A DNA stretch of 64,000 nt from the NCBI RefSeq assembly GCF_000183425.1, contig NC_014759.1, positions 4,269,001 to 4,333,000 on the forward strand, read 5' to 3'. The notes under the pieces are model-generated. The model saw only the letters and a list, made by a program, of their open reading frames with translations. It did not search any database and was not told where the DNA came from. The translations under genes and the position numbers were made by a program. This document shows positions 52,537 to 62,154 of the stretch, in pieces. Source of the DNA: Marivirga tractuosa DSM 4126 (GTDB lineage Bacteria; Bacteroidota; Bacteroidia; Cytophagales; Cyclobacteriaceae). Position 1 is the stretch's first letter. Each line of letters opens with the position of its first letter.

Positions 52537-54066
52537 ATGACAGAGCAAATTATTATTCTTGATTTTGGGTCGCAGTACACCCAACTCATTGCCCGAAGAG
52601 TCCGCGAACTCAATGTTTATTGTGAAATTCACCCGTTTTATGATGCCCCAGAACTTACACCTGATGTAAAAGGTGTGATTCTTTCTGGAAGCCCTTGTTC
52701 AGTAAGGGATGAAGATTCTCCAAAAATTGATTTAACGAAGTATAGAGGTAAAGTTCCACTTTTGGGCGTGTGCTATGGCGCACAATATCTTGCCCAAAAT
52801 AACGGAGGAGAGGTTCTGCCTTCAGAGATAAGAGAATATGGTCGGGCTAAATTAACAAGCTTTGATCAGGATCATGATTTGCTGAAAAATTTAACAAAAG
52901 GATCTCAGGTCTGGATGTCTCACGGAGACACTATCAAAACTTTGCCTGAGGGTTTCAAAATTATAGCCAGCACCCCTTCTGTGGAAGTGGCAGCTTTTGA
53001 ACTAGAAAATGAGCCTACTTATGGGATCCAATTTCATCCTGAAGTAACTCACACTTTAGAAGGTAAACAATTATTAGAAAATTTCTTACTAAAAATTTGT
53101 GGTTGTGCTCAAGATTGGACTTCCGAGATTTTTGCCGATATCACAATTGCTGAACTGAAAGAGCAGTTAGGTAATGATAAGGTGGTTTTAGGACTATCAG
53201 GAGGGGTTGATTCCTCAGTTGCAGCTATGCTGATTCATCATGCAATTGGTAAAAATCTATATTGTATTTTTGTGGATAATGGATTGCTGAGAAAGAATGA
53301 ATTCGAGGAGGTATTGGAATCTTACAAACACATGGGATTAAATGTGAAAGGTGTCGATGCTAAAGATCAATTCTATAAAGCATTGGCAGGTATTTCAGAC
53401 CCGGAAGGGAAGAGAAAAGCAATTGGAAGAACTTTTATTGAAGTATTTGACCAGGAAGCCAAAGCTATAAAAGATGTGAAATGGTTGGCACAAGGAACCA
53501 TTTATCCTGATATTATTGAATCTGTTTCAGTAAAAGGACCATCAGCTACAATAAAATCTCACCACAACGTAGGAGGCCTTCCAGAAAAGATGAATTTAAA
53601 AGTAGTGGAGCCGCTTAAAACACTTTTTAAAGACGGAGTACGTTCGGTAGGAAGAGCTCTTGAAATAGATCATAAAATTTTAGGCAGGCATCCATTTCCA
53701 GGACCAGGTTTGGCGATCAGGATTTTGGGTGATGTAACACCAGAAAAAGTTCATATTATTCAAGAAGTTGATGCTATATTCATTGGCATGATGAAAGAAA
53801 GAGGGCTTTATGATCAAGTTTGGCAAGCAGGTTCTATCCTTTTACCTATTCAATCTGTTGGTGTAATGGGAGATGAAAGAACGTATGAAAGAGTTGTAGC
53901 ACTAAGAGCAGTTGCTAGTGTTGATGGAATGACCGCTGATTGGGTGCATTTGCCATATGATTTCTTGAGTGATGTATCAAATGAAATTATTAATAAAGTT
54001 AAGGGCGTAAATAGAGTGGTTTATGACATAAGTTCAAAGCCACCAGCTACTATTGAGTGGGAGTAA
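52537..54066 (+). CDS. guaA: GMP synthase (glutamine-hydrolysing)
   Basis: A 509-residue cytosolic enzyme making GMP from XMP, glutamine and ATP. The N-terminal amidotransferase has the Cys nucleophile in [10 protein letters not shown] (about 78-87) and FHPEVTHT. The ATP-pyrophosphatase loop [11 protein letters not shown] is at about 221-231, and the dimerisation domain has [34 protein letters not shown] and the C-terminal KPPATIEWE. Length matches the family (about 510-525). Genes before and after it are on the same strand but separated by more than 150 bases, so it may be its own unit. Confidence 0.98.
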   Translation: MTEQIIILDFGSQYTQLIARRVRELNVYCEIHPFYDAPELTPDVKGVILSGSPCSVRDEDSPKIDLTKYRGKVPLLGVCYGAQYLAQNNGGEVLPSEIREYGRAKLTSFDQDHDLLKNLTKGSQVWMSHGDTIKTLPEGFKIIASTPSVEVAAFELENEPTYGIQFHPEVTHTLEGKQLLENFLLKICGCAQDWTSEIFADITIAELKEQLGNDKVVLGLSGGVDSSVAAMLIHHAIGKNLYCIFVDNGLLRKNEFEEVLESYKHMGLNVKGVDAKDQFYKALAGISDPEGKRKAIGRTFIEVFDQEAKAIKDVKWLAQGTIYPDIIESVSVKGPSATIKSHHNVGGLPEKMNLKVVEPLKTLFKDGVRSVGRALEIDHKILGRHPFPGPGLAIRILGDVTPEKVHIIQEVDAIFIGMMKERGLYDQVWQAGSILLPIQSVGVMGDERTYERVVALRAVASVDGMTADWVHLPYDFLSDVSNEIINKVKGVNRVVYDISSKPPATIEWE

Positions 54067-54228
54067 TTTGTAATAGTACTTATTCATACTATACTTTGTT
54101 TGCCTACAACTTATTGACAGAGTTAGGAAAAATAGATAGCTTCGATTTGGGAAGATTCAAATCGAGAATTGATGATTTAAATTGACGAAGCAGAACAAAT
54201 GCTTAATTAATATTTTAATAGATATACC

Positions 54229-56040
54229 ATGCGACTAAAACCAATTGTCATTTTTGGAGTGTTTTTTATTTTAAGTGCTGTCCAGCTTAAAGCACAGTCA
54301 AATTATCAGTCAGATTATTTGTCAGGAAAGAATTATTTCAGAGCAGGGGAATATCAAAGAGCACAAAATCATTTCAAAAAGCTATTGGATATAAATGAAA
54401 ACAATCCTTTTTATCTATATGCCACTTATTTTTATGGGTTGTCTGCTTATGAATCAGGTGATGTTGCATTGGGAATGGAAGCCCTACGAGGAATATTGGC
54501 TACTCATCCTGAATGGGATAATATTGAAGAGGTTAAAGTATGGTATGGGAAAATGCTATTGGAGGAAGGAGATTTATTTAAAGGCATTGAGCTTTTAAAT
54601 GATGTGAAATCAGATGATGTAAAAGCTATTGCAAATGATTTAAAGAAAGGTTTACTGTCCCGATATGACAGTATTCCAGAATTACAAAAAGCGATCGAAC
54701 TTAATCCTTACGATAAAATTTTAGCGCAGCATTTAGCGAATAGAATAAGTAGGCAACCATTAGTAGAGAGAAAAGTGGAGCTGATGGAATTCCTTATTGA
54801 CTCATTTGATTTAAATAAGAGTGGCTTTGACTATATAGATGAAAGCGTATCTCAAAAAAAGGATGTTTATAGAGTAGGCGTTATGCTCCCTTTTATGGCT
54901 GAAGGCTTAAGCACTTCAAAAGGAAATAAAGGCAATCAGTTTATTCTGGATATTTACCAAGGAATATCACAAGCTGTACTAGAATTAAATAAGGAGGAAA
55001 AACGAATTGAGCTTTATGCGTATGACACTCAACAAGACAGTGCTGCAACTGCTGAGCTATTGGCAAGTGGAGATTTGCTTCAAATGGATATGATTATTGG
55101 CCCACTGTATCCCGATCCAGCAAAGTTGGTGAGAGAATATTCTGGTGCTAATCGCATCAATATGGTTAACCCACTTTCAACTAATTCGGTAACTATTGGC
55201 ACTAATCCTTACTCGTTTTTGATGAAATCCACTCCAGAAACGAGGGCTAAAATAGCTGCTCAATATGCGGTAAAACACTATGAAAATAAGAATGCTACCA
55301 TTTTTTATGGTGATAAGGAACAAGATTCTGTATTTGCCTACTCTTATAAAAGTTTACTAGAAGCTGACTCATTCAATATAAGCTGGATGGCAGCATCAAG
55401 ATCACCGATGGCAAGCACTGAAATTCTAAGGTCTTTGACAGAGGTTTTTGAAACAGATACGTTGCCAGATTCCGACAAAGTTTATATAAGTAACACTGTA
55501 AAAGTGAAGGTCGGGGAAGAAGATTCTTTGATTTTAAGTAGAGATACTCTCGGTCATATTATGGTAGCCTCATCAGATAATTTATTAGTGTCCAATGTGT
55601 TGAGTGCCCTTGATACTCGAAGGGACAGTATTCCTGTCATTGCTTTTGATGATTTACTGGAAATGAATCAAATTTCTTTTGATCAATTGCAAAGAATGAA
55701 AGTGGTGATGATAGGTCAAAATTATTTTGATTTTAGCTCTCCTAAGGTGGCCGAGTTTAAGGAGAATTATAGGAAAACTTATAACAAATTACCTTCTCAA
55801 TATAGTTATGATGGATATGAAACTATGAGGTATTTTGGTGAGCAACTAATAGAATATGGTAATTATTTCCAATATGGAATTTATAAAGAAGGCTTTCAGC
55901 CAGGTTATTTATATTTCGGTTTCGATTATACCAATGCAAATGACAATCAGGTAGTGCCAATTACTACTATGGAATCATTGGAATTGAAATTGCTGAATTA
56001 CGAGAACGTTGAAGACAAGCCATCAGAATTTAAAGAATAA
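54229..56040 (+). CDS. TPR plus periplasmic-binding-fold protein (LpoA/ABC substrate-binding-like)
   Basis: A 603-residue exported protein: signal peptide 1-22 (ends LKAQ), TPR-like helices (about 25-190, FRAGEYQRAQNHFKKLLDIN), then a type I periplasmic-binding-fold region from about 215 (YRVGVMLPFMAEGLS, VLELNKEEKRIELYAYDTQQDSAAT, MIIGPLYPDPAKLVREYS, VMIGQNYFDFSSP) to the end. This two-part layout is like LppC/LpoA activators of penicillin-binding proteins and like Bacteroidota proteins called amino-acid ABC substrate-binding. I favour an envelope role; no transporter genes are adjacent. It lies between guaA and hemL. Confidence 0.75.
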   Translation: MRLKPIVIFGVFFILSAVQLKAQSNYQSDYLSGKNYFRAGEYQRAQNHFKKLLDINENNPFYLYATYFYGLSAYESGDVALGMEALRGILATHPEWDNIEEVKVWYGKMLLEEGDLFKGIELLNDVKSDDVKAIANDLKKGLLSRYDSIPELQKAIELNPYDKILAQHLANRISRQPLVERKVELMEFLIDSFDLNKSGFDYIDESVSQKKDVYRVGVMLPFMAEGLSTSKGNKGNQFILDIYQGISQAVLELNKEEKRIELYAYDTQQDSAATAELLASGDLLQMDMIIGPLYPDPAKLVREYSGANRINMVNPLSTNSVTIGTNPYSFLMKSTPETRAKIAAQYAVKHYENKNATIFYGDKEQDSVFAYSYKSLLEADSFNISWMAASRSPMASTEILRSLTEVFETDTLPDSDKVYISNTVKVKVGEEDSLILSRDTLGHIMVASSDNLLVSNVLSALDTRRDSIPVIAFDDLLEMNQISFDQLQRMKVVMIGQNYFDFSSPKVAEFKENYRKTYNKLPSQYSYDGYETMRYFGEQLIEYGNYFQYGIYKEGFQPGYLYFGFDYTNANDNQVVPITTMESLELKLLNYENVEDKPSEFKE

Positions 56041-56151
56041 TTAAAGAGTAGTTAAAAATACCTCATGGTCGATAATGTCACGTTTTGGTTGTAACATTTG
56101 ACAGTAACTTTTTGAGGTAAATAAAATTTAGAATACATAAAAATATATTAG

Positions 56152-57447
56152 ATGTTGGATAAGTCAAGAAGCAAAGAATTATTTAAAAAAGCACAAAATT
56201 TTATCCCAGGTGGAGTTAATTCTCCAGTTCGAGCATTTAAAGCGGTAGGAGGGGATCCGATTTTCATAAAAAGTGCAAAGGGTGCCTATATGTACGATGA
56301 AGATGATAATCGCTATATAGACCTGATCAATTCTTGGGGGCCGATGATTTTAGGACATGGAAATGGAGCAATAGAAGCAGCTGTTGCTGATGCATTAAAG
56401 AGTTCATTGTCGTTTGGCGCACCAACTTCTAAAGAAATAGAGATAGCTGAGTTGATCACGCATATGGTACCATCTATTGAGAAGGTGAGAATGGTGAATT
56501 CAGGCACGGAAGCAACTATGTCTGCTATTAGGCTTGCAAGAGGTTTTACTGGAAGAGATAAGATTTTGAAATTTGAAGGTTGCTACCATGGCCATGGCGA
56601 TAGTTTTTTGATTGCCGCAGGTAGTGGTGCTGCCACTATGGGAACTCCTAATTCCCCGGGAGTAACAAAAGGGACTGCAAAAGATACTTTAACTGCCCCA
56701 TTCAACGATTTGGATGCTGTGAAGAAGATTGCTGAACAGAATAAGGGTCAGATAGCAGCACTGATTGTAGAGCCTGTTGCTGGTAACATGGGCTGTGTAA
56801 TTCCGAAAGAAGGATATTTACAAGGATTAAGAGAGGTTTGTGATAAAGAAGGGATAGTATTGATATTTGATGAAGTGATGACTGGTTTCAGATTGTCAAA
56901 AGCTGGTGCTCAGGGCATATTTGGAGTAAAACCAGATATTACTACACTTGGAAAAATCATAGGAGGAGGTATGCCTGTTGGTGCCTATGGCGGTAAAAAG
57001 GAAATCATGGATTTTGTATCGCCTCAAGGCCCTGTTTATCAAGCAGGAACACTTTCAGGAAATCCTATTGCAATGTCTGCTGGATTGATGATGTTACATT
57101 ATCTAAATGACCATGATGAAGTATATGAGCAAATAGGTGCTTCGGGTCAATATTTAGCAAAAGAAATCGCTAAAGTAAATACTGCACTGGGTAAAAACTA
57201 TACGATTAACCAATTGGGGTCAATGATAAGTCTTTTCTTTAATGAAGAAGCTGTAGAAAACTTTGATGGTACCAAAGCTTGCGATACTGAAATGTTTGGC
57301 AAGTATTTTCAGGGCATGCTAAACGAAGGGGTATATTTGCCTCCTGCACAATATGAATCATGGTTTTTATCTACCTCTTTATCGGCTGAAGATTTAGATC
57401 ACATAGTGAAATCACATGAAAAAGTTTTAAAAAACCTCTTAGCATAA
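56152..57447 (+). CDS. hemL: Glutamate-1-semialdehyde 2,1-aminomutase
   Basis: A 431-residue PLP enzyme of the class III aminotransferase fold that makes 5-aminolevulinate for haem and cobalamin, cytoplasmic. The start SRSKELFKKAQNFIPGGVNS is diagnostic, as are PVRAFKAVGGDP, GTEATMSAIRLARGFTGRDK, KFEGCYHGHGDSFL, FDEVMTGFR (Asp binding the PLP ring) and TLGKIIGGGMPVGAYGG, where the Lys forms the Schiff base. Length matches the family (about 427-435). It is followed by a small hairpin. Its presence implies the C5 route to tetrapyrroles in this organism. Confidence 0.97.
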   Translation: MLDKSRSKELFKKAQNFIPGGVNSPVRAFKAVGGDPIFIKSAKGAYMYDEDDNRYIDLINSWGPMILGHGNGAIEAAVADALKSSLSFGAPTSKEIEIAELITHMVPSIEKVRMVNSGTEATMSAIRLARGFTGRDKILKFEGCYHGHGDSFLIAAGSGAATMGTPNSPGVTKGTAKDTLTAPFNDLDAVKKIAEQNKGQIAALIVEPVAGNMGCVIPKEGYLQGLREVCDKEGIVLIFDEVMTGFRLSKAGAQGIFGVKPDITTLGKIIGGGMPVGAYGGKKEIMDFVSPQGPVYQAGTLSGNPIAMSAGLMMLHYLNDHDEVYEQIGASGQYLAKEIAKVNTALGKNYTINQLGSMISLFFNEEAVENFDGTKACDTEMFGKYFQGMLNEGVYLPPAQYESWFLSTSLSAEDLDHIVKSHEKVLKNLLA

Positions 57448-57508
57448 ATGGTTTCTGAAAAATTATTTGCTATTTTTCATTAATTTATTGAGGTTTTTTC
57501 TCATTTAG

Positions 57509-57529
57509 GGACTACATTTATTGTAGTCC
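57509..57529 (+). terminator. Terminator after hemL
   Basis: GGACTACA (57509-57516) and TGTAGTCC (57522-57529) form an 8-bp perfect stem with a five-base loop, followed by an AT-rich run. It is 62 bases after the hemL stop and 44 before the next start codon. Confidence 0.65.
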
Positions 57530-57572
57530 TAATTTATTATTATATTTACAGCTGTAAAAAAATAAAATTATA

Positions 57573-58634
57573 GTGAAGATAGTAAGACTTGTACTCATCA
57601 TAACAATTTCATATTCTTTTGTATTTTCCTCTCAAGCCCAGTTTAGAAGGAGATCAGAAAATAAAACCGTTACATATGAAGAAATGTATAACGACCCTTA
57701 TGATATAAACAAATTATTCATAGGGATTACCCCAGCTTATGGTGATATTCATGTAACCAACATTACAACTGGTTTTGGTATAGATGCCACTTATTATTTG
57801 AATGATTTCATGCATTTCAAAGCTCATGCCAGAACTCCATATTTCATTGGTAGTGATTTTGCTCGAAATGCTGCTCAAAAAAACGGCTTTGATCCTCAAT
57901 CAAGGGCAAGAACTTATTTTTTTACAGAAGCAAGTGCATCATATCACATTTGGGATAAAGAGCAAGAGTCCGAAAGTAAAATACCGCTTTATTCAAAAAA
58001 TTATGAAGGTGCTGAATGGGCAGCTAAAGTTCCTAAAAGAGCTGATATTCCTAATAAACGAAGAGAAATATTTTTTGCAAGATTAGGCGGTATCTATTAT
58101 GAAACCACATCAGAATTAAGTAGAGCTATTGAAGCTCAAGGTGTGGAAGTACCAGGATCTTTTGGCTCTGGTGATCAAATGGTGATGGATACTATTTCAG
58201 GTGCGCAAGATGAAGCGATATTCGGTAATGTATTAGGTGCTGGTTTAAGTGTTGGCGCTGGCTTTACTTGGATTAAGAATTTCGCAGCTAAGCCTGATAA
58301 AACCTACGAAGAATTAGTGGATGATCACGTGTTTTCAACCTTTATCGACTTATTGATTTTGCCAATGGTAACAGTTGAGGATTTTTATCATCGACCTAGT
58401 AATGCTGATGCCAACGATTTTTATCTTTATGATGGATCTGCCATTAATACCTTTATGTTTGGTGGAAGAATTGGGATTGATGGACATTTTAATAGAACAT
58501 TAGGTTGGGGCTATGGTGCCGAAATCGGGCTTAGACCTGGTCTGGCTCAAAGAGGATTCTATGGTTTGTTAAAAATTACATTCCCTATGTACGGAACCAA
58601 ATTAGATTACAGCGTAGAAGCATTTGGAAGATAA
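57573..58634 (+). CDS. Hypothetical outer-membrane beta-barrel protein
   Basis: A 353-residue frame starting with GTG at 57573; this start is preferred because it gives a proper signal peptide (MKIVRLVLIITISYSFVFSSQAQ). The mature protein starts with a basic stretch (FRRRSENKTV), then alternating strands such as IGITPAYGDIHVTNITTGFGIDATYYLNDFMHFK and GGRIGIDGHFNRTLGWGYGAEIGLRPG, and ends with TKLDYSVEAFGR. No family name comes to mind; a small porin-like or structural barrel is likely. It has a terminator before it and 172 bases of non-coding DNA after it. Confidence 0.6.
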   Translation: MKIVRLVLIITISYSFVFSSQAQFRRRSENKTVTYEEMYNDPYDINKLFIGITPAYGDIHVTNITTGFGIDATYYLNDFMHFKAHARTPYFIGSDFARNAAQKNGFDPQSRARTYFFTEASASYHIWDKEQESESKIPLYSKNYEGAEWAAKVPKRADIPNKRREIFFARLGGIYYETTSELSRAIEAQGVEVPGSFGSGDQMVMDTISGAQDEAIFGNVLGAGLSVGAGFTWIKNFAAKPDKTYEELVDDHVFSTFIDLLILPMVTVEDFYHRPSNADANDFYLYDGSAINTFMFGGRIGIDGHFNRTLGWGYGAEIGLRPGLAQRGFYGLLKITFPMYGTKLDYSVEAFGR

Positions 58635-58805
58635 GCATTCTACTCTGTTGTTTTAAATGCATTTTAGTCATTCAATTCAAATATAGATAAAGTAAGTTTT
58701 TTTTATACTTTTTCGATGAAACCATATTTTTTATAAAGGCATTATTGTTATTAATCGCTATTTTGATGTTTCAAAATTTGTTATTCTATATAATTATAAA
58801 AAATA

Positions 58806-60050
58806 ATGGGAGTATTAGATTTAATCACACTGTTAATTTTTTTGGCAGCTGTCTTTACCTTTATTAATGTCAATTATTTAAAGCTACCTTCCACTATAGG
58901 ATTAATGATAATAGCATTAGTCCTGTCTATCTTAATACTTTTATCTGGTTATGTTTTTCCGGAAATTACTGATTTAGCAATTTCTATAGTCTCAGAGTTT
59001 GATTTTAAAGAAGTGTTGCTTGACGTAATGCTAAGTTTCTTATTGTTTGCAGGCGCATTATCCATCAACGTAAAAGAACTTAAAGAAGAACGTTGGCCGA
59101 TTTTAATCTTTGCTACTGTTGGGGTTCTCATTTCTACTTTTGTGGTAGGCTTTTTAATGTTTTATGTATTCGCTTTTTTCGGGTATGAAATAGATTTAAT
59201 TTACTGTCTACTTTTTGGAGCTTTAATTTCCCCAACTGATCCAATAGCTGTGTTGGCCTTACTATCCGAGGCAAAGGTTTCCAAAAAGCTAGAAATAAAA
59301 ATTGCTGGTGAGTCGCTTTTCAATGATGGTATTGGTGTGGTTACCTTTTTGACCATATTGGGCTTAGCACAAACAGGAGTCGAAAATTTTAGTGTAGGAA
59401 GTACCTTAGGTCTTTTTGGAATTGAAGTAGGAGGTGGAATTCTACTTGGAGCAGTCTTTGGCTTTTTTGGTTTGAAATTGTTGGAGATTATTGATAATGC
59501 ACATGTGGAATTAGAGGTATTAGTGACGCTATCTTTGGTGATGGTTTCCTATCGAGCTGCTGAATTTTTTCATATTTCAGGACCATTAGCTGTTGTAGTT
59601 TTAGGTTTGTTTCTTAGTAAAGAAGGACATGCTGCCGATTCCAAGAAAGCAACTGGCGACTACGTCTACAAATTTTGGCACTTAGTGGATGAGGCTCTTA
59701 ATGCTATTTTGTTCATTTTAATAGGTCTTGAAATTATCGTTATTTCAAAAGAGTATCATCCAGATTATTTCTTAATTGGATTATGCGCCATTGTAGTTGT
59801 TTTATTTGCACGATTGGTTGGCGTTGGAATTCCAGTTAAAATAATGGAAAGGCTTAGGTCTTTTGAGAAAAATACTTTAGCAATTCTAACTTGGGGAGGT
59901 TTGCGAGGAGGTATTTCAGTTGCCTTAGCTCTTTCGATACCAGATGATTTTGAAGCGAAAAATATAATTCTCTCTGCTACTTATTCTGTTGTGGTATTCT
60001 CTATACTAGTTCAGGGATTAACCATAAAGAAATTGGTGCCAAAGAAGTAA
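58806..60050 (+). CDS. Cation:proton antiporter, CPA1/NhaP family
   Basis: A 414-residue inner-membrane protein with about 12 helices. The double-ion signature is GALISPTDPIAVLALL (about 137-152), with the paired Asp in ESLFNDGIGVVTFLTILGLA (about 166-185), and the C-terminal WGGLRGGISVALALSIP (about 361-377) carries the conserved Arg. These motifs identify the NhaP/Na+ (or K+):H+ exchangers used in pH and sodium balance. There is no C-terminal regulatory domain, unlike many NhaP proteins. It lies alone between a barrel protein and the convergent pentapeptide gene. Confidence 0.88.
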   Translation: MGVLDLITLLIFLAAVFTFINVNYLKLPSTIGLMIIALVLSILILLSGYVFPEITDLAISIVSEFDFKEVLLDVMLSFLLFAGALSINVKELKEERWPILIFATVGVLISTFVVGFLMFYVFAFFGYEIDLIYCLLFGALISPTDPIAVLALLSEAKVSKKLEIKIAGESLFNDGIGVVTFLTILGLAQTGVENFSVGSTLGLFGIEVGGGILLGAVFGFFGLKLLEIIDNAHVELEVLVTLSLVMVSYRAAEFFHISGPLAVVVLGLFLSKEGHAADSKKATGDYVYKFWHLVDEALNAILFILIGLEIIVISKEYHPDYFLIGLCAIVVVLFARLVGVGIPVKIMERLRSFEKNTLAILTWGGLRGGISVALALSIPDDFEAKNIILSATYSVVVFSILVQGLTIKKLVPKK

Positions 60051-60090
60051 AGGTATTGATAATTAGAGGCTTAAGTTAGGGTATTAAATT

Positions 60091-60663
60091 CTAATGCTCT
60101 ATTTTTATTTTATACTTAGCCAACAGTCCAGGAAGTCCATCAATAGAAAATTTTGCATTCTTAAGTTTATTCATTTCTGGATCAAAATTGTAATTATTAG
60201 CATTTCTGAAATCTGCGTTTTGTAAATCACAATTTTCAAAAACAGCCCCCGATAAATCTGAATACTGAAATTGTGAATCTCGAAGATCGCATTCGCCAAA
60301 GTCAACATCTATAAGATTTGAGTTGATAAATTTGGTTTTAGGTAGTTGAAGTTGAAAAAATATAGAATGTTTAAGCTGGCAATTTTCAAAATTCAGGGAT
60401 AAGCCAAAGCTACTACATTCATCAAAATGAACGCCTAATATTTTACATTCTTTAAATGCTACTGTTTGTAAAGAGGTATTTTTCATTTTTACTGAACTTA
60501 AATTACACTCCTCAAAATCACAATCTATAAATTTAAAACCTGAAAGATCATAATTTTGAAAGTTACAATTTTTGAATTTACACTCTTCATATTCCGCAAT
60601 TTCTAAGGGAGAGTCTGTAAAATCTAGTGCATTAAAAGTCTCTTCAGCTATTATTTTTTCCAT
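60091..60663 (-). CDS. Pentapeptide-repeat protein, Qnr/McbG-like
   Basis: A 190-residue protein made almost entirely of degenerate A(D/N)LXX-type pentapeptides (CKFKNCNFQNYDLSGFKFID; GAVFENCDLQNADFRNAN), which fold as a right-handed quadrilateral beta-helix. The C-terminal tail NNYNFDPEMNKLKNAKFS followed by GLPGLLAKYKIKIE resembles the Qnr/McbG group, whose members mimic DNA and protect gyrase; whether this protein does so is not known. There is no signal peptide. It is convergent with the antiporter gene and divergent from the YeeE genes across 240 bases. Confidence 0.75.
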   Translation of the reverse strand: MEKIIAEETFNALDFTDSPLEIAEYEECKFKNCNFQNYDLSGFKFIDCDFEECNLSSVKMKNTSLQTVAFKECKILGVHFDECSSFGLSLNFENCQLKHSIFFQLQLPKTKFINSNLIDVDFGECDLRDSQFQYSDLSGAVFENCDLQNADFRNANNYNFDPEMNKLKNAKFSIDGLPGLLAKYKIKIEH

Positions 60664-60747
60664 TTAAGTGAGTTGGTTTTATAAGGAATGCAAATTATGG
60701 ATAAAATATTTTAATGAGGAGAATTACATGTCTTTTTGCAATCCCCC

Positions 60748-60782
60748 TGACATATGTCATTCAATTCGTAACTTTTGTTACG
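60748..60782. promoter_or_regulatory. Two palindromes, CRP/FNR-like, upstream of the sulfur locus
   Basis: TGACATATGTCA (60748-60759) is a perfect 12-base palindrome, and CGTAAC-TTTT-GTTACG (60767-60782) is a perfect 6-bp inverted repeat with a four-base centre, the geometry of CRP/FNR-family sites. They lie about 120-155 bases before the first YeeE/YedE start and just upstream of the pentapeptide gene, so either or both genes could be the target. The protein is not known. Confidence 0.45.
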
Positions 60783-60903
60783 CCTCAATGAATGTTACTA
60801 CACTAATTTTGTTTTATCAATTTGGAAAAATGATTGGATGCATCATTTGAACATTTTATTAAACAAAGTTTTAAAGCAGTAGAAAAATTAAATACGATTA
60901 TTT

Positions 60904-61479
60904 ATGAGTCAATTATTAGATTGGATTAGTCAGCCATGGCCATGGTACGTTGCAGGCCCTTTGATTGCATTGGTCATGTTTTCCATGTTATTTTTCGGTA
61001 AATCATTCGGACTTTCAGCCAATTTAAGAACAATGTGCTCCATTTTGGGTGCTGGGAGGTCTTGTGATTTCTTTGACTTCAATTGGAGAGATCAAATGTG
61101 GAACTTGGTTTTTGCAGCTGGGTTGGTGTTAGGCGGCTTAATATCCTATTTGTACTTGGGGAATGATCAGGCAGCACATATTTCCGAGACTACCATAACT
61201 GAACTTCAGGCCTTTGGAATAGAAAACCCAGGTGAAAATGTTGTCCCAAAAGAAATATTCAACTGGGAAAACTTACTATCTGTGCAAGGTATCATTTTCA
61301 TGGTCGTTGGTGGTTTTTTAGTAGGTTTTGGAACTCGATATGCCGGTGGATGTACCTCTGGCCATGCTATTTCTGGCTTGAGTGATTTGCAACCAGCTTC
61401 ACTTTTAGCAGTAGTAGGCTTCTTTATTGGAGGTCTTGTAATGACCTACTTTATTCTACCGCATTTATTGGTAATGTGA
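60904..61479 (+). CDS. YeeE/YedE-family membrane protein (thiosulfate-transporter type), first half
   Basis: A 191-residue inner-membrane protein with about five helices. The signature GTRYAGGCTSGHAISGLSDL (about 143-162) with its conserved Cys is the YeeE/YedE motif; E. coli YeeE imports thiosulfate through such conserved cysteines. Residues near 43-60 (TMCSILGAGRSCDFF) supply another Cys pair. It is paired with a second, smaller YeeE-like gene 120 bases downstream, a split form common in Bacteroidota. The cytochrome downstream suggests thiosulfate handling. Confidence 0.85.
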   Translation: MSQLLDWISQPWPWYVAGPLIALVMFSMLFFGKSFGLSANLRTMCSILGAGRSCDFFDFNWRDQMWNLVFAAGLVLGGLISYLYLGNDQAAHISETTITELQAFGIENPGENVVPKEIFNWENLLSVQGIIFMVVGGFLVGFGTRYAGGCTSGHAISGLSDLQPASLLAVVGFFIGGLVMTYFILPHLLVM

Positions 61480-61598
61480 TTATTCTTAATTTTTAAAAAG
61501 CAAACGGTCAATGACCCACTTATTATTGAGGCTAAATAGTATAAGTAATAAACTGTAGTCTTAGAATGATAGTAATTTAATTTAATCAAATAGAATAG

Positions 61599-62012
61599 AT
61601 GAAATTTTTAAGATATTTATTAATAGGAACCGTATTTGGGATTACACTTGCGAAAGCAGAAGTTATTTCATGGTTTAGAATCTATGAAATGTTCAAGTTC
61701 CAGTCCTTCCACATGTATGGTGTTATTGGTTCTGCAGTGCTTGTAGGAATTATTGTAATCCAAATTATCAAGAGAAATAAATTGAAGTCAATAGATGGTG
61801 AGAAAATTATTATCGCTCCGAAGCAATTTAGCTGGGCGAGGTATTTAATTGGGGGCTCAATATTTGGTTTAGGTTGGGCTATGACTGGGGCTTGTCCAGG
61901 CCCCATGTTTATTTTGTTGGGAAATGGTGTAGGTGTAATCTTAGTAGTGATAGCATCTGCTGTTTTAGGAACTTATGTTTATGGTAAAATAAGACATAAA
62001 TTACCGCATTAA
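61599..62012 (+). CDS. YeeE/YedE-family membrane protein (DUF6691 type), second half
   Basis: A 137-residue protein with about four helices. GSIFGLGWAMTGACPGPMFILLGNG (about 87-111) is the second-half signature, with Cys in ACPGP. It should work with the preceding gene as a two-part transporter of thiosulfate or related sulfur compounds. The start (61599) follows a 119-base gap with no hairpin, so both halves are probably on one transcript. A large palindromic repeat lies between it and the cytochrome gene. Confidence 0.82.
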   Translation: MKFLRYLLIGTVFGITLAKAEVISWFRIYEMFKFQSFHMYGVIGSAVLVGIIVIQIIKRNKLKSIDGEKIIIAPKQFSWARYLIGGSIFGLGWAMTGACPGPMFILLGNGVGVILVVIASAVLGTYVYGKIRHKLPH

Positions 62013-62019
62013 TATTTTG

Positions 62020-62106
62020 ATGCTTTTAAGTTAAGACATATATCCTTCTCCCCTTAGGAGAAGGATAAAAGGATGAGGCGAAATAAAAAGCTTAACTTAA
62101 AAGCAT
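62020..62106. repeat. Nested palindromic repeat (solo DUF559-associated type)
   Basis: Outer arms ATGCTTTTAAGTTAAG (62020-62035) and its exact complement (62091-62106) form a perfect 16-bp inverted repeat. Inside, TATCCTTCTCC (62041-62051) and its complement (62057-62067) form an 11-bp hairpin, followed by AAAAGGATGAGG. This palindrome-plus-GGATGAGG layout is like the GC-rich ends of the metH DUF559 element and like repeats often found next to DUF559 genes. It lies in the 142-base gap between the second YeeE gene and the cytochrome gene and may also act as a terminator or processing site. Confidence 0.65.
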
Positions 62107-62154
62107 TAGGTCTTCTTTATTAAGCTGACCTTTATTTAACTTAATTCTACGGAA

